Below, piece by piece: positions 9,048 through 17,169 of a stretch of DNA of 64,000 bases (position 1 is its first letter; every line of letters begins with the position of its first letter). The position numbers and the translations under genes are program-made. Source of the DNA: Pseudoalteromonas rubra (GTDB lineage: Bacteria > Pseudomonadota > Gammaproteobacteria > Enterobacterales > Alteromonadaceae); contig NZ_PNCJ01000010.1 in the NCBI RefSeq assembly GCF_005887115.1, positions 1-64,000 of the forward strand. Direction: 5' to 3'. The notes under the pieces were generated by a model that searched no databases, was not told the DNA's origin, and saw nothing but the letters and a program-made list of their open reading frames with translations.

Positions 9048-10535
9048 ATGACTATCCGCACGCGTGTTGCCCCGTCACCGACGGGCGATCCCCATTTAGG
9101 CACGGCCTATATTGCGTTATTCAACTACTGCTTTGCGAAACAGCAAGACGGTGAATTCGTACTGCGTATTGAAGATACCGATCAGCAACGAAGCACACCT
9201 GAATCTGAGCAGGCCATTATGGACAGCCTGCGCTGGTTGGGCCTTGAGTGGGATCACGGACCGGATGTGGGCGGCGATTTTGGTCCTTATCGTCAGTCTG
9301 AACGCAGCGATTTATATAAAAAATATGCTCACCAACTGGTTGAAGAAGGTAAGGCGTTCTACTGCTTCGCAACGGCGCAAGAGCTGGACGAAATGCGTGA
9401 ACAGCAAATGGCTGAAGGGTTACGCCCTAAGTACGATGGTCGCGGTCTGAAGCTGAGCCAGGAAGAAATTCAGGCAAACCTGGATGCAGGTAAGCCGTAT
9501 GTGATCCGTATGATGATCCCGGAAGAAGGCAGCTTCAAGTTTAACGATTACCTGCGCGGTGAGATTGAGATCCCGTGGGAAAATGTCGATATGCAGGTAC
9601 TGCTTAAAGCAGATGGCTTCCCAACCTACTTCCTGGCCAACGTAGTTGATGATCACCACATGCAGATCAGTCATATCTTCCGTGGTGAAGAGTGGATCAA
9701 CTCAGCACCTAAGCTGCTGAAGCTATACGAAGATTTTGGCTGGCAGGCGCCGGTACTGGGCCATTTGCCACTGCTGCGTAACCCGGATAAATCTAAGCTG
9801 TCAAAGCGTAAGAACCCAACTTCGATTAACTACTACAAAGAAATGGGTTATCTGCCTGAAGCCGTACTGAACTACCTGGGCCGTATGGGCTGGTCTATGC
9901 CGGATGAGCGCGAGAAGTTTACGCTGGCCGAGATGATTGAACACTTCGACATGAAGCGCGTGTCACTGGGCGGACCGGTATTTGATATCGATAAGCTGAG
10001 CTGGCTGAATGGTCTGTGGATCCGTGAAGATCTAAGTGACGAGCAACTCATTGAGCGCTTCGTTGACTGGAAACTCAATGGCCAGATGCTGGCGCGTGTG
10101 CTGCCGGAAGCGAAGACGCGTATTAACACCTTGTCAGATCTGGTAGGCCTTGCTGGTCACTTTGTGGGTGGTATTCCAGAGTATGATCCTGCGTTACTGA
10201 CAGCTGGTAAGGCGGAGGAAGAAACGGTGCGTCAGGCACTGCAATTCTTCATCTGGGAGCTGGATAAGCTGCGTCAGTGGAACAAGAGTGAGGTCTTCGC
10301 AGTGGCTAAATCGGTGGCGACTTTCCACGAACTGAAGATCAAAGACTTCCTGGAGCCAATTTTCGTTGCCATTACTGGCAAAACCTCATCGACCTCAGTG
10401 GTTGATGCGATGGAAATTCTTGGTTCAGATCTGTCGCGTGCGCGTTTACGTGTGGCACTGAACCACCTGGGAGTATCTAAGAAGCAAGCGAAGAAGCTGG
10501 AAAAAGCATACCGCGAGTACCCCAGCATCGGGTAA
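9048..10535 (+). CDS. gltX: Glutamyl-tRNA synthetase
   Basis: This class I aminoacyl-tRNA synthetase charges tRNA-Glu. The N-terminal [14 protein letters not shown] holds the HIGH-type motif (HLGT). [10 protein letters not shown] is the KMSKS-type loop that binds [13 protein letters not shown] contacts glutamate. At 495 residues it has the normal length, with a helical anticodon-binding C-terminal half (about 330-495). The start follows AAGAGAAAAAAC. It is a monocistronic housekeeping gene with a strong terminator behind it. Confidence 0.97.
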   Translation: MTIRTRVAPSPTGDPHLGTAYIALFNYCFAKQQDGEFVLRIEDTDQQRSTPESEQAIMDSLRWLGLEWDHGPDVGGDFGPYRQSERSDLYKKYAHQLVEEGKAFYCFATAQELDEMREQQMAEGLRPKYDGRGLKLSQEEIQANLDAGKPYVIRMMIPEEGSFKFNDYLRGEIEIPWENVDMQVLLKADGFPTYFLANVVDDHHMQISHIFRGEEWINSAPKLLKLYEDFGWQAPVLGHLPLLRNPDKSKLSKRKNPTSINYYKEMGYLPEAVLNYLGRMGWSMPDEREKFTLAEMIEHFDMKRVSLGGPVFDIDKLSWLNGLWIREDLSDEQLIERFVDWKLNGQMLARVLPEAKTRINTLSDLVGLAGHFVGGIPEYDPALLTAGKAEEETVRQALQFFIWELDKLRQWNKSEVFAVAKSVATFHELKIKDFLEPIFVAITGKTSSTSVVDAMEILGSDLSRARLRVALNHLGVSKKQAKKLEKAYREYPSIG

Positions 10536-10574
10536 TGAGGTCCGGCCTCATATTAACCCCATGATGTGCATGGT

Positions 10575-10606
10575 AAAAAAGGCTGAACTCAGGTTCAGCC
10601 TTTTTT
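10575..10606. terminator. Bidirectional terminator between gltX and ohrR
   Basis: The perfect stem GGCTGAAC/GTTCAGCC with a TCAG loop is flanked by six A on the left and six T on the right. It can therefore terminate gltX on the plus strand and the convergent ohrR on the minus strand. Confidence 0.95.
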
Positions 10607-10611
10607 ATTGC

Positions 10612-11064
10612 TTAGCTGTCATTTAACTGGCTGTTTAAAAAGGTATCCAGTAGTAACTTTAGCTGTTGTAGATCTGCCATTGGCATATTGGTCTGTGCCA
10701 GCATCTGCTGGGGAATACAGCTACAGGCGGCCTCCAGCGCTTTACCTTTTTCCGTCAGATAGATATGGCACTGGCGTTCATCACGCTCAGAGCGCACCCG
10801 TGTCACCAATTCCTGCTGTGCCAGTCGTTTGAGCAGAGGTGTGAGCGTGTTGCTGTTTAGCTGCGCCCGCTTGCCTATCTCTCCGACTAACAACCCGTCG
10901 TGTTGCCACAGGATCATCAGGACTATGTACTGCGGATAGGTGAGGCCATGGGCTTTCAACAAGGGTTGATAGAGCCGTGTGACCTGACGTGATGCGGCAT
11001 ACAAGCTAAAACATAGTTGGTTGTCCAGACGCAATTGCGTCGGCTGTTCTTTCATCTTATGCAC
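10612..11064 (-). CDS. ohrR: MarR-family peroxide sensor, OhrR-like
   Basis: The protein has 150 residues and is a winged-helix dimeric repressor of the MarR/OhrR type. It carries the hallmark N-terminal sequence LDNQLCFSLYAASR, with the reactive cysteine (Cys18, or Cys15 if the ATG at 11055 is used). LTYPQYIVLMILW and QLNSNTLTPLLKRL form the DNA-reading region. Further cysteines at 99, 114 and 116 fit a 2-Cys OhrR that forms a disulfide after oxidation by organic peroxide. Translation starts at GTG 11064 (overlapping the gpx stop by eight bases) or ATG 11055. It lies directly behind the peroxidase gene, a usual arrangement of sensor and target. The likely operator is at 11555-11576. Confidence 0.85.
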   Translation of the reverse strand: MHKMKEQPTQLRLDNQLCFSLYAASRQVTRLYQPLLKAHGLTYPQYIVLMILWQHDGLLVGEIGKRAQLNSNTLTPLLKRLAQQELVTRVRSERDERQCHIYLTEKGKALEAACSCIPQQMLAQTNMPMADLQQLKLLLDTFLNSQLNDS

Positions 11065-11539
11065 TTAATGCTTTTTCAATATCTTTGCTTATTTTCTCAG
11101 GTTTTGTGGTCGGCGCATAGCGTGCCAATGGCTGACCGTCTTTACCCAGCAAGAACTTTGTAAAGTTCCACTTGATTTTGTTACCGAACAAACCGGGCAG
11201 GGCGTCTTTCAGGTAGCCATACAATGGATGGGCATTGTCTCCATTGACCTCAATTTTCTCCATCATCTGAAAATCAACCCCGTAGTTTATCAGACAGCCC
11301 TGTTGTATCTCAGTAGCACTGCCGGGCTCCTGTTGACCAAACTGGTTACAGGGAAAGCCTATAATGGTCAGACCCTGCTCTGCATATTGCTCATGCAGTG
11401 CCTGAAGTCCTTCGTACTGAGGCGTCAGCCCGCACTGGCTGGCGGTATTCACAACCAGCACGACCTTGCCTTGCAGGCTGCTAAATTCAAAGGGCTGTCC
11501 TTGCAATGTATTGGCACTGAACTCGTATAGTTTGGTCAT
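11057..11539 (-). CDS. gpx: Glutathione peroxidase family (thiol peroxidase)
   Basis: The product has 160 residues from the ATG at 11539, which gives the canonical N-terminus MTKLYEFSAN. An in-frame extension upstream would run into the operator and the repeat element and is rejected. The catalytic region is NTASQCGLTPQY, with Cys36 where animal enzymes have selenocysteine. FPCNQFGQQEPG (Gln) and WNFTKFL (Trp, Asn) complete the tetrad. Bacterial members usually use thioredoxin or glutathione to reduce lipid and organic hydroperoxides. It is co-transcribed with the OhrR-like regulator, so induction by organic peroxide is expected. Confidence 0.9.
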   Translation of the reverse strand: MTKLYEFSANTLQGQPFEFSSLQGKVVLVVNTASQCGLTPQYEGLQALHEQYAEQGLTIIGFPCNQFGQQEPGSATEIQQGCLINYGVDFQMMEKIEVNGDNAHPLYGYLKDALPGLFGNKIKWNFTKFLLGKDGQPLARYAPTTKPEKISKDIEKALSA

Positions 11540-11554
11540 TTTAAATCTCTTGTG

Positions 11555-11576
11555 ATTATATCGTGTGCGATATAAT
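11555..11576. promoter_or_regulatory. Perfect palindromic operator of gpx-ohrR
   Basis: ATTATATCG, a TGTG spacer, then CGATATAAT form a perfect 9+4+9 inverted repeat. It lies 16-37 bases upstream of the gpx start codon, where a MarR-type repressor would block transcription. Assignment to the adjacent OhrR-like protein is inference from position and symmetry. Confidence 0.7.
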
Positions 11577-11605
11577 TTAGTGTAATCAAGCAAAGAGATC
11601 AAGTT

Positions 11606-11817
11606 AATACCAATTTTCTTAATTAAGGGTTCTATTTTGAGGCGAGAAAATAGGGTCGATAACACCGCTCACGCGTCCTACTATCGCTGAGGTACCTACG
11701 TCCATGTAGGCAAGGCAAAAATTTTATTATTTAGTTGTCCTAATTGAGAAATTTTTAACGCCGTTAGCGTCATATTTGCTCCGTCAAATTGAACAGGTAT
11801 TGAGTGAAATTGGTATT
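11606..11817. mobile_element. MITE-like dispersed element, ~212 bp, no coding capacity
   Basis: The element begins AATACCAATTTTC and ends GTGAAATTGGTATT, so its termini are inverted repeats sharing AATACCAATTT. It holds no open frame of note and lies in the gap between gpx and the LysR gene. Its two arms recur, rearranged, at 1-131 of this window. The core contains several short palindromes (for example GGTACC, and TACGTCCATGTA). Mobilisation by a transposase in trans is inferred; none is encoded in this window. Confidence 0.7.
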
Positions 11818-11834
11818 CTTCAGTCAGGCACTCG

Positions 11835-12710
11835 TTAGTCAGTCGACGTATTAAAACGATCTAACAGAAAATCAATGAGTAAGCGCACACGGTATGGCAT
11901 TAGATCTTTACGCGGGTAAACCAGCCAGGAGGCATTATCCGTGACCTGAAACTCATCCAGCAGAGTGATCAGCGCGCCTGAAGCAAGGTGCGGTTCAACA
12001 ATATCGCGCGCCAGGTGCGAAATGCCAAGACCTTGCAGGCAGGCCTGCAATAAAGCGTGAGGGTGATTGGTCCGCCAGTTTCCGCTGACTTTGACTTCCT
12101 CAATGTTGTCGTCGATGGCGAAGCGCCAGCGGTTATTGGCAGCCAACAGGCAGTTGTGCTCACTCAGCTGATGGGGGTGTGTGGGTGCCGGGTGTTTATT
12201 GAGATAGTCAGGACAGGCAACCAGGGTCATGGGTCTGGGGGTCAGTTTACGGGCAATGAGACTGGAGTCGCGCATTCGGCCAAAGCGAATGGCCAGGTCG
12301 AAGCCGTCCTCAACCAGGTCGACATTACGGTTATTAAAATCGATTTCTACGGTGACTTCCGGGTATTGCAGGCAAAACTCGGCAATTACAGGCGCAACCC
12401 GGTTGGCAACAAAATCTCCGGCGCCGGTAATACGTATATGTCCTTTGGGAATTTGCTGGCCACCGAGCAGCTGGTCGTTGGCTTCACTGAGCTCCTGCTG
12501 GATCAGTTTCAGCTTGGCGGCATAGTGTTTACCTGCATCGGTGAGGTTTATGCTTCGCGTGGTGCGCTGCAGGAGCAGCGTGCCCAGTCGCTGTTCCAGT
12601 TGCTGGATCTGACGGCTGACATGAGAGGTCGATACATCAAGCGCCTGTGCCGCCCGACTAAAGCTGCCATGTTCAACAACGGCGAGAAAAATATCCAAAC
12701 CCTGCCACAT
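11835..12710 (-). CDS. LysR-type transcriptional regulator
   Basis: The product has 291 residues. The N-terminal winged helix (GSFSRAAQALDVSTSHVSRQIQQLEQRLG) and the linker helix are typical. The C-terminal ~200 residues form the periplasmic-binding-like co-inducer domain (VTVEIDFNNRNVDLVEDGFDLAIRFG), in the style of the CrgA/AaeR subgroup. It is divergent from the YqhD-like dehydrogenase with a 150-base shared promoter region, so that gene is the likely target. In E. coli yqhD also has its own adjacent regulator (YqhC), but that one is AraC-type. The inducer is unknown; aldehydes would make sense. Confidence 0.9.
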   Translation of the reverse strand: MWQGLDIFLAVVEHGSFSRAAQALDVSTSHVSRQIQQLEQRLGTLLLQRTTRSINLTDAGKHYAAKLKLIQQELSEANDQLLGGQQIPKGHIRITGAGDFVANRVAPVIAEFCLQYPEVTVEIDFNNRNVDLVEDGFDLAIRFGRMRDSSLIARKLTPRPMTLVACPDYLNKHPAPTHPHQLSEHNCLLAANNRWRFAIDDNIEEVKVSGNWRTNHPHALLQACLQGLGISHLARDIVEPHLASGALITLLDEFQVTDNASWLVYPRKDLMPYRVRLLIDFLLDRFNTSTD

Positions 12711-12862
12711 TTTTATCTCTCCAGTGCAAGCAATAGCAGTATAGTATTTATATTGTTGCTGTATGGCAAAATTAATTTGCCTGTTAACTAATGATCATCA
12801 CAGACGGGCAAGCTAGACTGAGGGTCGTTTCATATCGAGTCACAAATTAACAGGAACAGAGC

Positions 12863-14017
12863 ATGTTGAATTTCAGTTTTCACAATCCGACGCAAATCCT
12901 ATTTGGAGAAGGCCAGATAGGGGCGATGTCAGACAGTATTCCGGCCGATGCGAAAGTATTGGTCATCTACGGTGGTGGCAGTATTAAAAGCAATGGGATT
13001 TATCAGCAGGTGAACGATGCATTAGCCAATCATAGTTGGGGTGAGTTTAGCGGTATTGAGCCTAACCCCAGCTATCAGACCTGTATGCAGGCGGTTGAGC
13101 TGATCAGACAGGAAGGCTATACCTACTTGCTGGCTGTGGGTGGTGGCTCGGTCATTGATGGTAGCAAGTTCATTGCGGCGGCGGCTGAATTTGACGGTGA
13201 GCCCTGGGATATTCTTGCCAAAGGCGCTGAAATAAAGTCTGCACTGGACTTGGGTGTGGTGTTAACCCTGCCAGCAACTGGGTCTGAATCGAACAGCTTT
13301 AGTGTGGTATCCAATAAGGAAACCAATGACAAACTGCCATTTGCTTCGCCTAAGGTTCAGCCCAAGTTTGCGGTATTGGATCCTCAGGTCATGGCCTCAT
13401 TGCCTGAGCGCCAGCTTATCAATGGCGTGGTCGACCCATTTGTTCATGTCATGGAGCAATACCTGACTTACCCCATTGAGGCAAAAGTTCAAGATCGGTT
13501 TGCCGAAGGCCTGTTGCTGACGTTGATGGAGGAAGGGCCTAAGTTGTTCTCTGAGCAAGTGGATTATAAAGTCCGTGCCAATGTGATGTGGTCTGCAACC
13601 ATGGCACTGAATGGCCTGATTGGTTCTGGTGTGCCACAGGACTGGGGGACGCATATGATTGGTCATGAACTGACCGCGGTTTACGGCTTAGATCATGCTC
13701 AGACACTGGCGGTTGTGTTACCACGCATGATGCATGAGCAGCGCGATGCTAAGCGCGGCAAACTGCTGCAATACGCCGAGCGTGTCATGGGGTTAGAAAT
13801 CGGCGATGAAGATCAGGCCATTGACCAGGCCATTGAGAAAACAGAAGCCTTTTTCCAGTCTCTGGGCATGAAAACCCGCTTGAGTGACTATGGTGTAGGC
13901 GCAGATGCAGCCGATAAAATCGTGGCACAGCTTGAACGTCACGGCATGGTTGCCCTGGGTGAACATCAGCAGGTTGATCTGACCAAATCGCGCGCCATCT
14001 TGCAAGCGTGCTTGTAA
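12863..14017 (+). CDS. yqhD: Iron/zinc-type alcohol dehydrogenase, YqhD-like aldehyde reductase
   Basis: The 384-residue protein is a group III metal-dependent alcohol dehydrogenase. The N-terminus FSFHNPTQILFGEGQI and the cofactor site VGGGSVIDGSKFIA match YqhD, which uses NADPH to reduce aldehydes. Metal ligands are visible in HVMEQYLTYP and GHELTAVYGLDHAQTLAVV. It has full length and a good AACAGGAACAG leader before the ATG. The role is probably detoxification of short-chain aldehydes, including those from lipid peroxidation, which would fit the nearby peroxidase. The divergent LysR gene is the likely regulator. Confidence 0.9.
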   Translation: MLNFSFHNPTQILFGEGQIGAMSDSIPADAKVLVIYGGGSIKSNGIYQQVNDALANHSWGEFSGIEPNPSYQTCMQAVELIRQEGYTYLLAVGGGSVIDGSKFIAAAAEFDGEPWDILAKGAEIKSALDLGVVLTLPATGSESNSFSVVSNKETNDKLPFASPKVQPKFAVLDPQVMASLPERQLINGVVDPFVHVMEQYLTYPIEAKVQDRFAEGLLLTLMEEGPKLFSEQVDYKVRANVMWSATMALNGLIGSGVPQDWGTHMIGHELTAVYGLDHAQTLAVVLPRMMHEQRDAKRGKLLQYAERVMGLEIGDEDQAIDQAIEKTEAFFQSLGMKTRLSDYGVGADAADKIVAQLERHGMVALGEHQQVDLTKSRAILQACL

Positions 14018-14130
14018 GGTTAATCTCACAGTTTGGGGCGGTGAGCGCAAATCATCGCCCTGTCTTCACGTATTTTACCTGCCTGTGATACTCTGCGAGG
14101 GTTAAAAGCAAAATCACTCGGGGTAGTAAA

Positions 14131-14775
14131 ATGGCAACTAAAGTTTGGGATGGATTCATACGTGGCTTTCACTGGTTACTGGTCATCGGCATTGCGGTGC
14201 TGTATTTCAGCGGCGAGGAAGGCTGGCTGGAGATCCACTTTGTAACCGGATATGTGTTACTGGCGCTCATGGCAACACGTTTGATCTGGGGGATCATCGG
14301 TAGTCAGACGGCAAAACTCAGTAGCTTATTCCATTCACCTAAAGCGATTTTGGCTTCGTTAAAATCGTCAGCGTCCTATGTTGGCCATAACCCGGCCGGT
14401 AGTCTGATGGTACTTGCCTTCTTTATCTTAGTCAGTGTGCAGCTCATTTCCGGTTTATTTACTACGGATGATATTCTGGTCGAAGGACCGCTGGTGGCGC
14501 ATGTCCCATATAGCTGGGCTGAGCTTGCCGGGGATATTCATCATACCAATATCGATATTTTATTGATTGCCATTGCCATCCACGTTAGTGCGATTGTGGT
14601 TTATCGCCTGAGAGGTAAAAACCTGGTTAAGCCTTTGCTGACGGGCAAAACTGCAGAGCCTGTATCATCTGCGCCTACTATGCGCAGTGGTCTGATCGCC
14701 TATGTGATTTTTGTCGTGCTGAGCGCGGTGTTGTTGTTCACATGGGGCTATGAGCCACTGATGGCTTTATTTTAA
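14131..14775 (+). CDS. Cytochrome b561-family membrane protein
   Basis: The product has 214 residues with about five hydrophobic helices. It shows the cytochrome b561/Ni-Fe-hydrogenase b-subunit pattern: VWDGFIRGFHWLLVIGI with the first histidine, EIHFVTGYVLLALMATRLIWG, then GDIHHTNIDILLIAIAIHVSAIVVY with further histidines that could bind two b hemes. The fifth helix is at the C-terminus (LIAYVIFVVLSAVLLFTW). Proteins of this type pass electrons between quinone and a periplasmic or soluble partner. No cytochrome c or hydrogenase gene is adjacent, so the partner is unknown. Confidence 0.85.
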   Translation: MATKVWDGFIRGFHWLLVIGIAVLYFSGEEGWLEIHFVTGYVLLALMATRLIWGIIGSQTAKLSSLFHSPKAILASLKSSASYVGHNPAGSLMVLAFFILVSVQLISGLFTTDDILVEGPLVAHVPYSWAELAGDIHHTNIDILLIAIAIHVSAIVVYRLRGKNLVKPLLTGKTAEPVSSAPTMRSGLIAYVIFVVLSAVLLFTWGYEPLMALF

Positions 14776-14910
14776 TTTAGTCAAGTTACTGCAAAAGCTA
14801 AACTTTTAATAACTTAAAGCGTCCTTTTCAGGAAAGTTAAACAGATATGACCTCTCAGAGTCATAATTCTGCTAACATAGCGCGGTTTTAAAGCAATACA
14901 GAAGTGAATT

Positions 14911-15603
14911 ATGCTAACTCCTTATTACCAGCAAGAAATGGATAGCGTGGCGATTAGCCGCGAGCAGGCCAGCCAGTTTGCTAAACAGGTGGCGGATGAC
15001 TTTAACCCTTTGCACGATGTCGATGCTAAGAAATTCTGTGTACCGGGTGACTTGCTGTTCTCGTTAGTGCTTGAACGCTACGGTGTAAGTGAGAATATGC
15101 ACTTTGACTTTGTGGGCATGGTCGATGAAACCAGCCGTCTGCATTTTCCACCCCTGAGCGATGCCTTTGATATCACCTCAGATGACAAAGTGATGCTGTC
15201 GGTGAAACGCAGTGGTGAGCGCAAACAGTGTGACAGCCTGACCAGCAGCCTGATCCGCAACTACGTCGAATTCTCTGGCACCACCTTTCCTCATGTGATT
15301 ATTCCATTGATGGCAAAGCAGGATGTGATGATTAACCCGGCACGTCCCATGGTGATCTATGAGTCTATGTCCATCCACCTGGACAGACTCGATATTGAAG
15401 AAGTAGCACTTCAGCCTGCGGAGCCTGAGTTTACCTTTGAAGGCAAACGCGGGAAAATCGTATTGCGATTCAACCTGTTCCATGGCGATGAGCAAGTGGG
15501 CCAGGGCGAGAAACATATGGTGGTTGCGGGCGTACGGGAATACTGTCAGGAAGCCGTAGATAAGCTGATTGAATATTACAACGAGCGTAAGGCGACCTTA
15601 TAA
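14911..15603 (+). CDS. DUF3581 protein, possibly hotdog-fold
   Basis: The product has 230 residues with no signal peptide or membrane helix. The family is DUF3581, found mainly in marine gammaproteobacteria. The segment DDFNPLHDVDAKKFCVPGDL resembles the substrate-binding helix of MaoC-type hotdog-fold dehydratases (the NPxH pattern). A second half ending FNLFHGDEQVGQGEKHMVV could be a second hotdog-like unit. A role in acyl-thioester chemistry is therefore possible but unproven. It is followed by a strong terminator. Confidence 0.7.
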   Translation: MLTPYYQQEMDSVAISREQASQFAKQVADDFNPLHDVDAKKFCVPGDLLFSLVLERYGVSENMHFDFVGMVDETSRLHFPPLSDAFDITSDDKVMLSVKRSGERKQCDSLTSSLIRNYVEFSGTTFPHVIIPLMAKQDVMINPARPMVIYESMSIHLDRLDIEEVALQPAEPEFTFEGKRGKIVLRFNLFHGDEQVGQGEKHMVVAGVREYCQEAVDKLIEYYNERKATL

Positions 15604-15630
15604 GCTCGCTCGACAAGACACAAATAAAAT

Positions 15631-15656
15631 AAAAAGCCCGCAGTAGCGGGCTTTTT
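15631..15656. terminator. Bidirectional terminator between DUF3581 gene and porin gene
   Basis: The stem AGCCCGC/GCGGGCT with an AGTA loop is flanked by A5 and T5. It sits between two convergent genes and can serve both strands. Confidence 0.95.
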
Positions 15657-15666
15657 GCTGCGGGAG

Positions 15667-16845
15667 TTAAAAAACATATTTCACGGAGAACTGCAGACGG
15701 TCCAGATCCCCTTCGGCACCGCTTTCGGTTTCGCGGGTTGCGACCTTATATTCAGCGCCAAAAGTGAGTTTCTTCACGGGTGAGTAAAGAATGTTGGCAC
15801 TATAGCTGGTGGTAGACTCTGTAGGATCTACCGTGATGCCCAAGAGATCTTTGTCATTGTCCGCAGAGAAGAAAGAATAAAGGAACGTAGAGCGCCATTG
15901 TGGATTCCAGTAATGCTGGTATGCAACAAAGCCAGACGTTGAATCAATCGCATGTAACGCTTTACCATCATAGACAGCGCCATGTGCGGCATTGAGGCCC
16001 ACATAACGACCCAACCCCTGACCTTGGGTCAGCATAAATTTAAAGTTGTTTTTACCAAAGTTGACCCGGCCAGACGCACTGATGCCGAAAGAGGTTTCGC
16101 TTTCATCAGCCGTCGCAACTTTATAGGTCAGTTCACGGCCTAATGCGGCGACGACCAAGTGACCCCAGTCGGCTTTATAGGTATAACGAGCGGTAAAGTC
16201 GGGCATACCAGCATCATCGGTAACAACACGGGCACCACCTTCAGAGGTGATGGTACTCTCCGGGTTTTCGGCCGAGAAGGACCAGTTACCAATTGTGTAC
16301 TTAGCCATGGCCTGGCGCACGAACACAGTGCCATCTGCCGGTCCGACAAAGTCCAGTGTTTCCGGTAACGCACCGACGTTCTGGAAATTGGACCAGGCCT
16401 GACCAAATAACCAACCTTTATAGGTCACATAGGCTTGACGGATCCGAGGAGAATAAGAGTTCGTCACCCGTTCGTTACCGCCCGTAGAAGCGATAAAGTC
16501 CAGCTCAACCTTGGTTTGAATACTGCTGCCATCATCCAGCTTAGTATCCGTTGCAAGGCTGAAGCGAGACTGACGGGCATGCATGTCAAATACCGCATCT
16601 TTGGGCTCGCCTCCACTAACCGGTGTTGTACCGGGGATATAAAAATCCCGGCCAATGTGCTGTGAAGGTAAGCTGCCATCGGAAAAGTCGCTCCAGATGG
16701 CATCGAGTTTTATATATCCACCATATTTTACTTCGGTACTGCCGAGTTCTGCTGCGTTGACAGTTGAAACGAGCAGGCCGCTTAGTAGCGCGCTTTGCAC
16801 AGCCAGGGCGCTGAGCGTTAAATGATTTTTTTTTGCTGTTGTCAT
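15667..16845 (-). CDS. DcaP-like trimeric outer-membrane porin
   Basis: The product has 392 residues. The signal peptide ends near VNAA-ELG. The mature chain starts with the DcaP-type sequence (EVKYGGYIKLDAIWSDFSDG), then alternates beta strands to a C-terminal aromatic residue (FSVKYVF) as needed for insertion by the Bam complex. RQSRFSLATDTKLDDGSS is also typical. DcaP porins carry small carboxylates or other anionic solutes; here the divergent acs gene makes organic-acid uptake a reasonable inference. The 324 bases to acs form a shared regulatory region in which I identify no firm motif. Confidence 0.85.
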   Translation of the reverse strand: MTTAKKNHLTLSALAVQSALLSGLLVSTVNAAELGSTEVKYGGYIKLDAIWSDFSDGSLPSQHIGRDFYIPGTTPVSGGEPKDAVFDMHARQSRFSLATDTKLDDGSSIQTKVELDFIASTGGNERVTNSYSPRIRQAYVTYKGWLFGQAWSNFQNVGALPETLDFVGPADGTVFVRQAMAKYTIGNWSFSAENPESTITSEGGARVVTDDAGMPDFTARYTYKADWGHLVVAALGRELTYKVATADESETSFGISASGRVNFGKNNFKFMLTQGQGLGRYVGLNAAHGAVYDGKALHAIDSTSGFVAYQHYWNPQWRSTFLYSFFSADNDKDLLGITVDPTESTTSYSANILYSPVKKLTFGAEYKVATRETESGAEGDLDRLQFSVKYVF

Positions 16846-17169
16846 AGTTGAATTCCTGTTTGCATTGCTCCGGGTTGCGCAGACATGCCCCGGCTGAGAT
16901 CAGCGAATGTGCCTCTTACCTTTCAATGTTGTTGATGGCGGCTTTTTACTCAATTAACCTTTGGTCTATACGACTAAGGTGGGATGTGGATAGAGGAGTC
17001 TTGTACTTTGCGCTACTTGTGACTGGCACTACACCTTGAGAAGGGGCTAACTTATCTACTATGTTTGCAATATGGGTGCAAGTACAACTAAGGTCTAATA
17101 CTTAATATAAAAAGAGTGGGCGATCCTTGGTGCATCGCCGTCTGGCCAAAAATCAACATGGAGATGACT

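Noticed and set aside
11540..11665. N-terminal extension of the glutathione peroxidase
   Set aside because: The reading frame stays open upstream, but it crosses the perfect palindrome and enters the repeat element; MTKLYEFSAN at 11539 is the normal family start.
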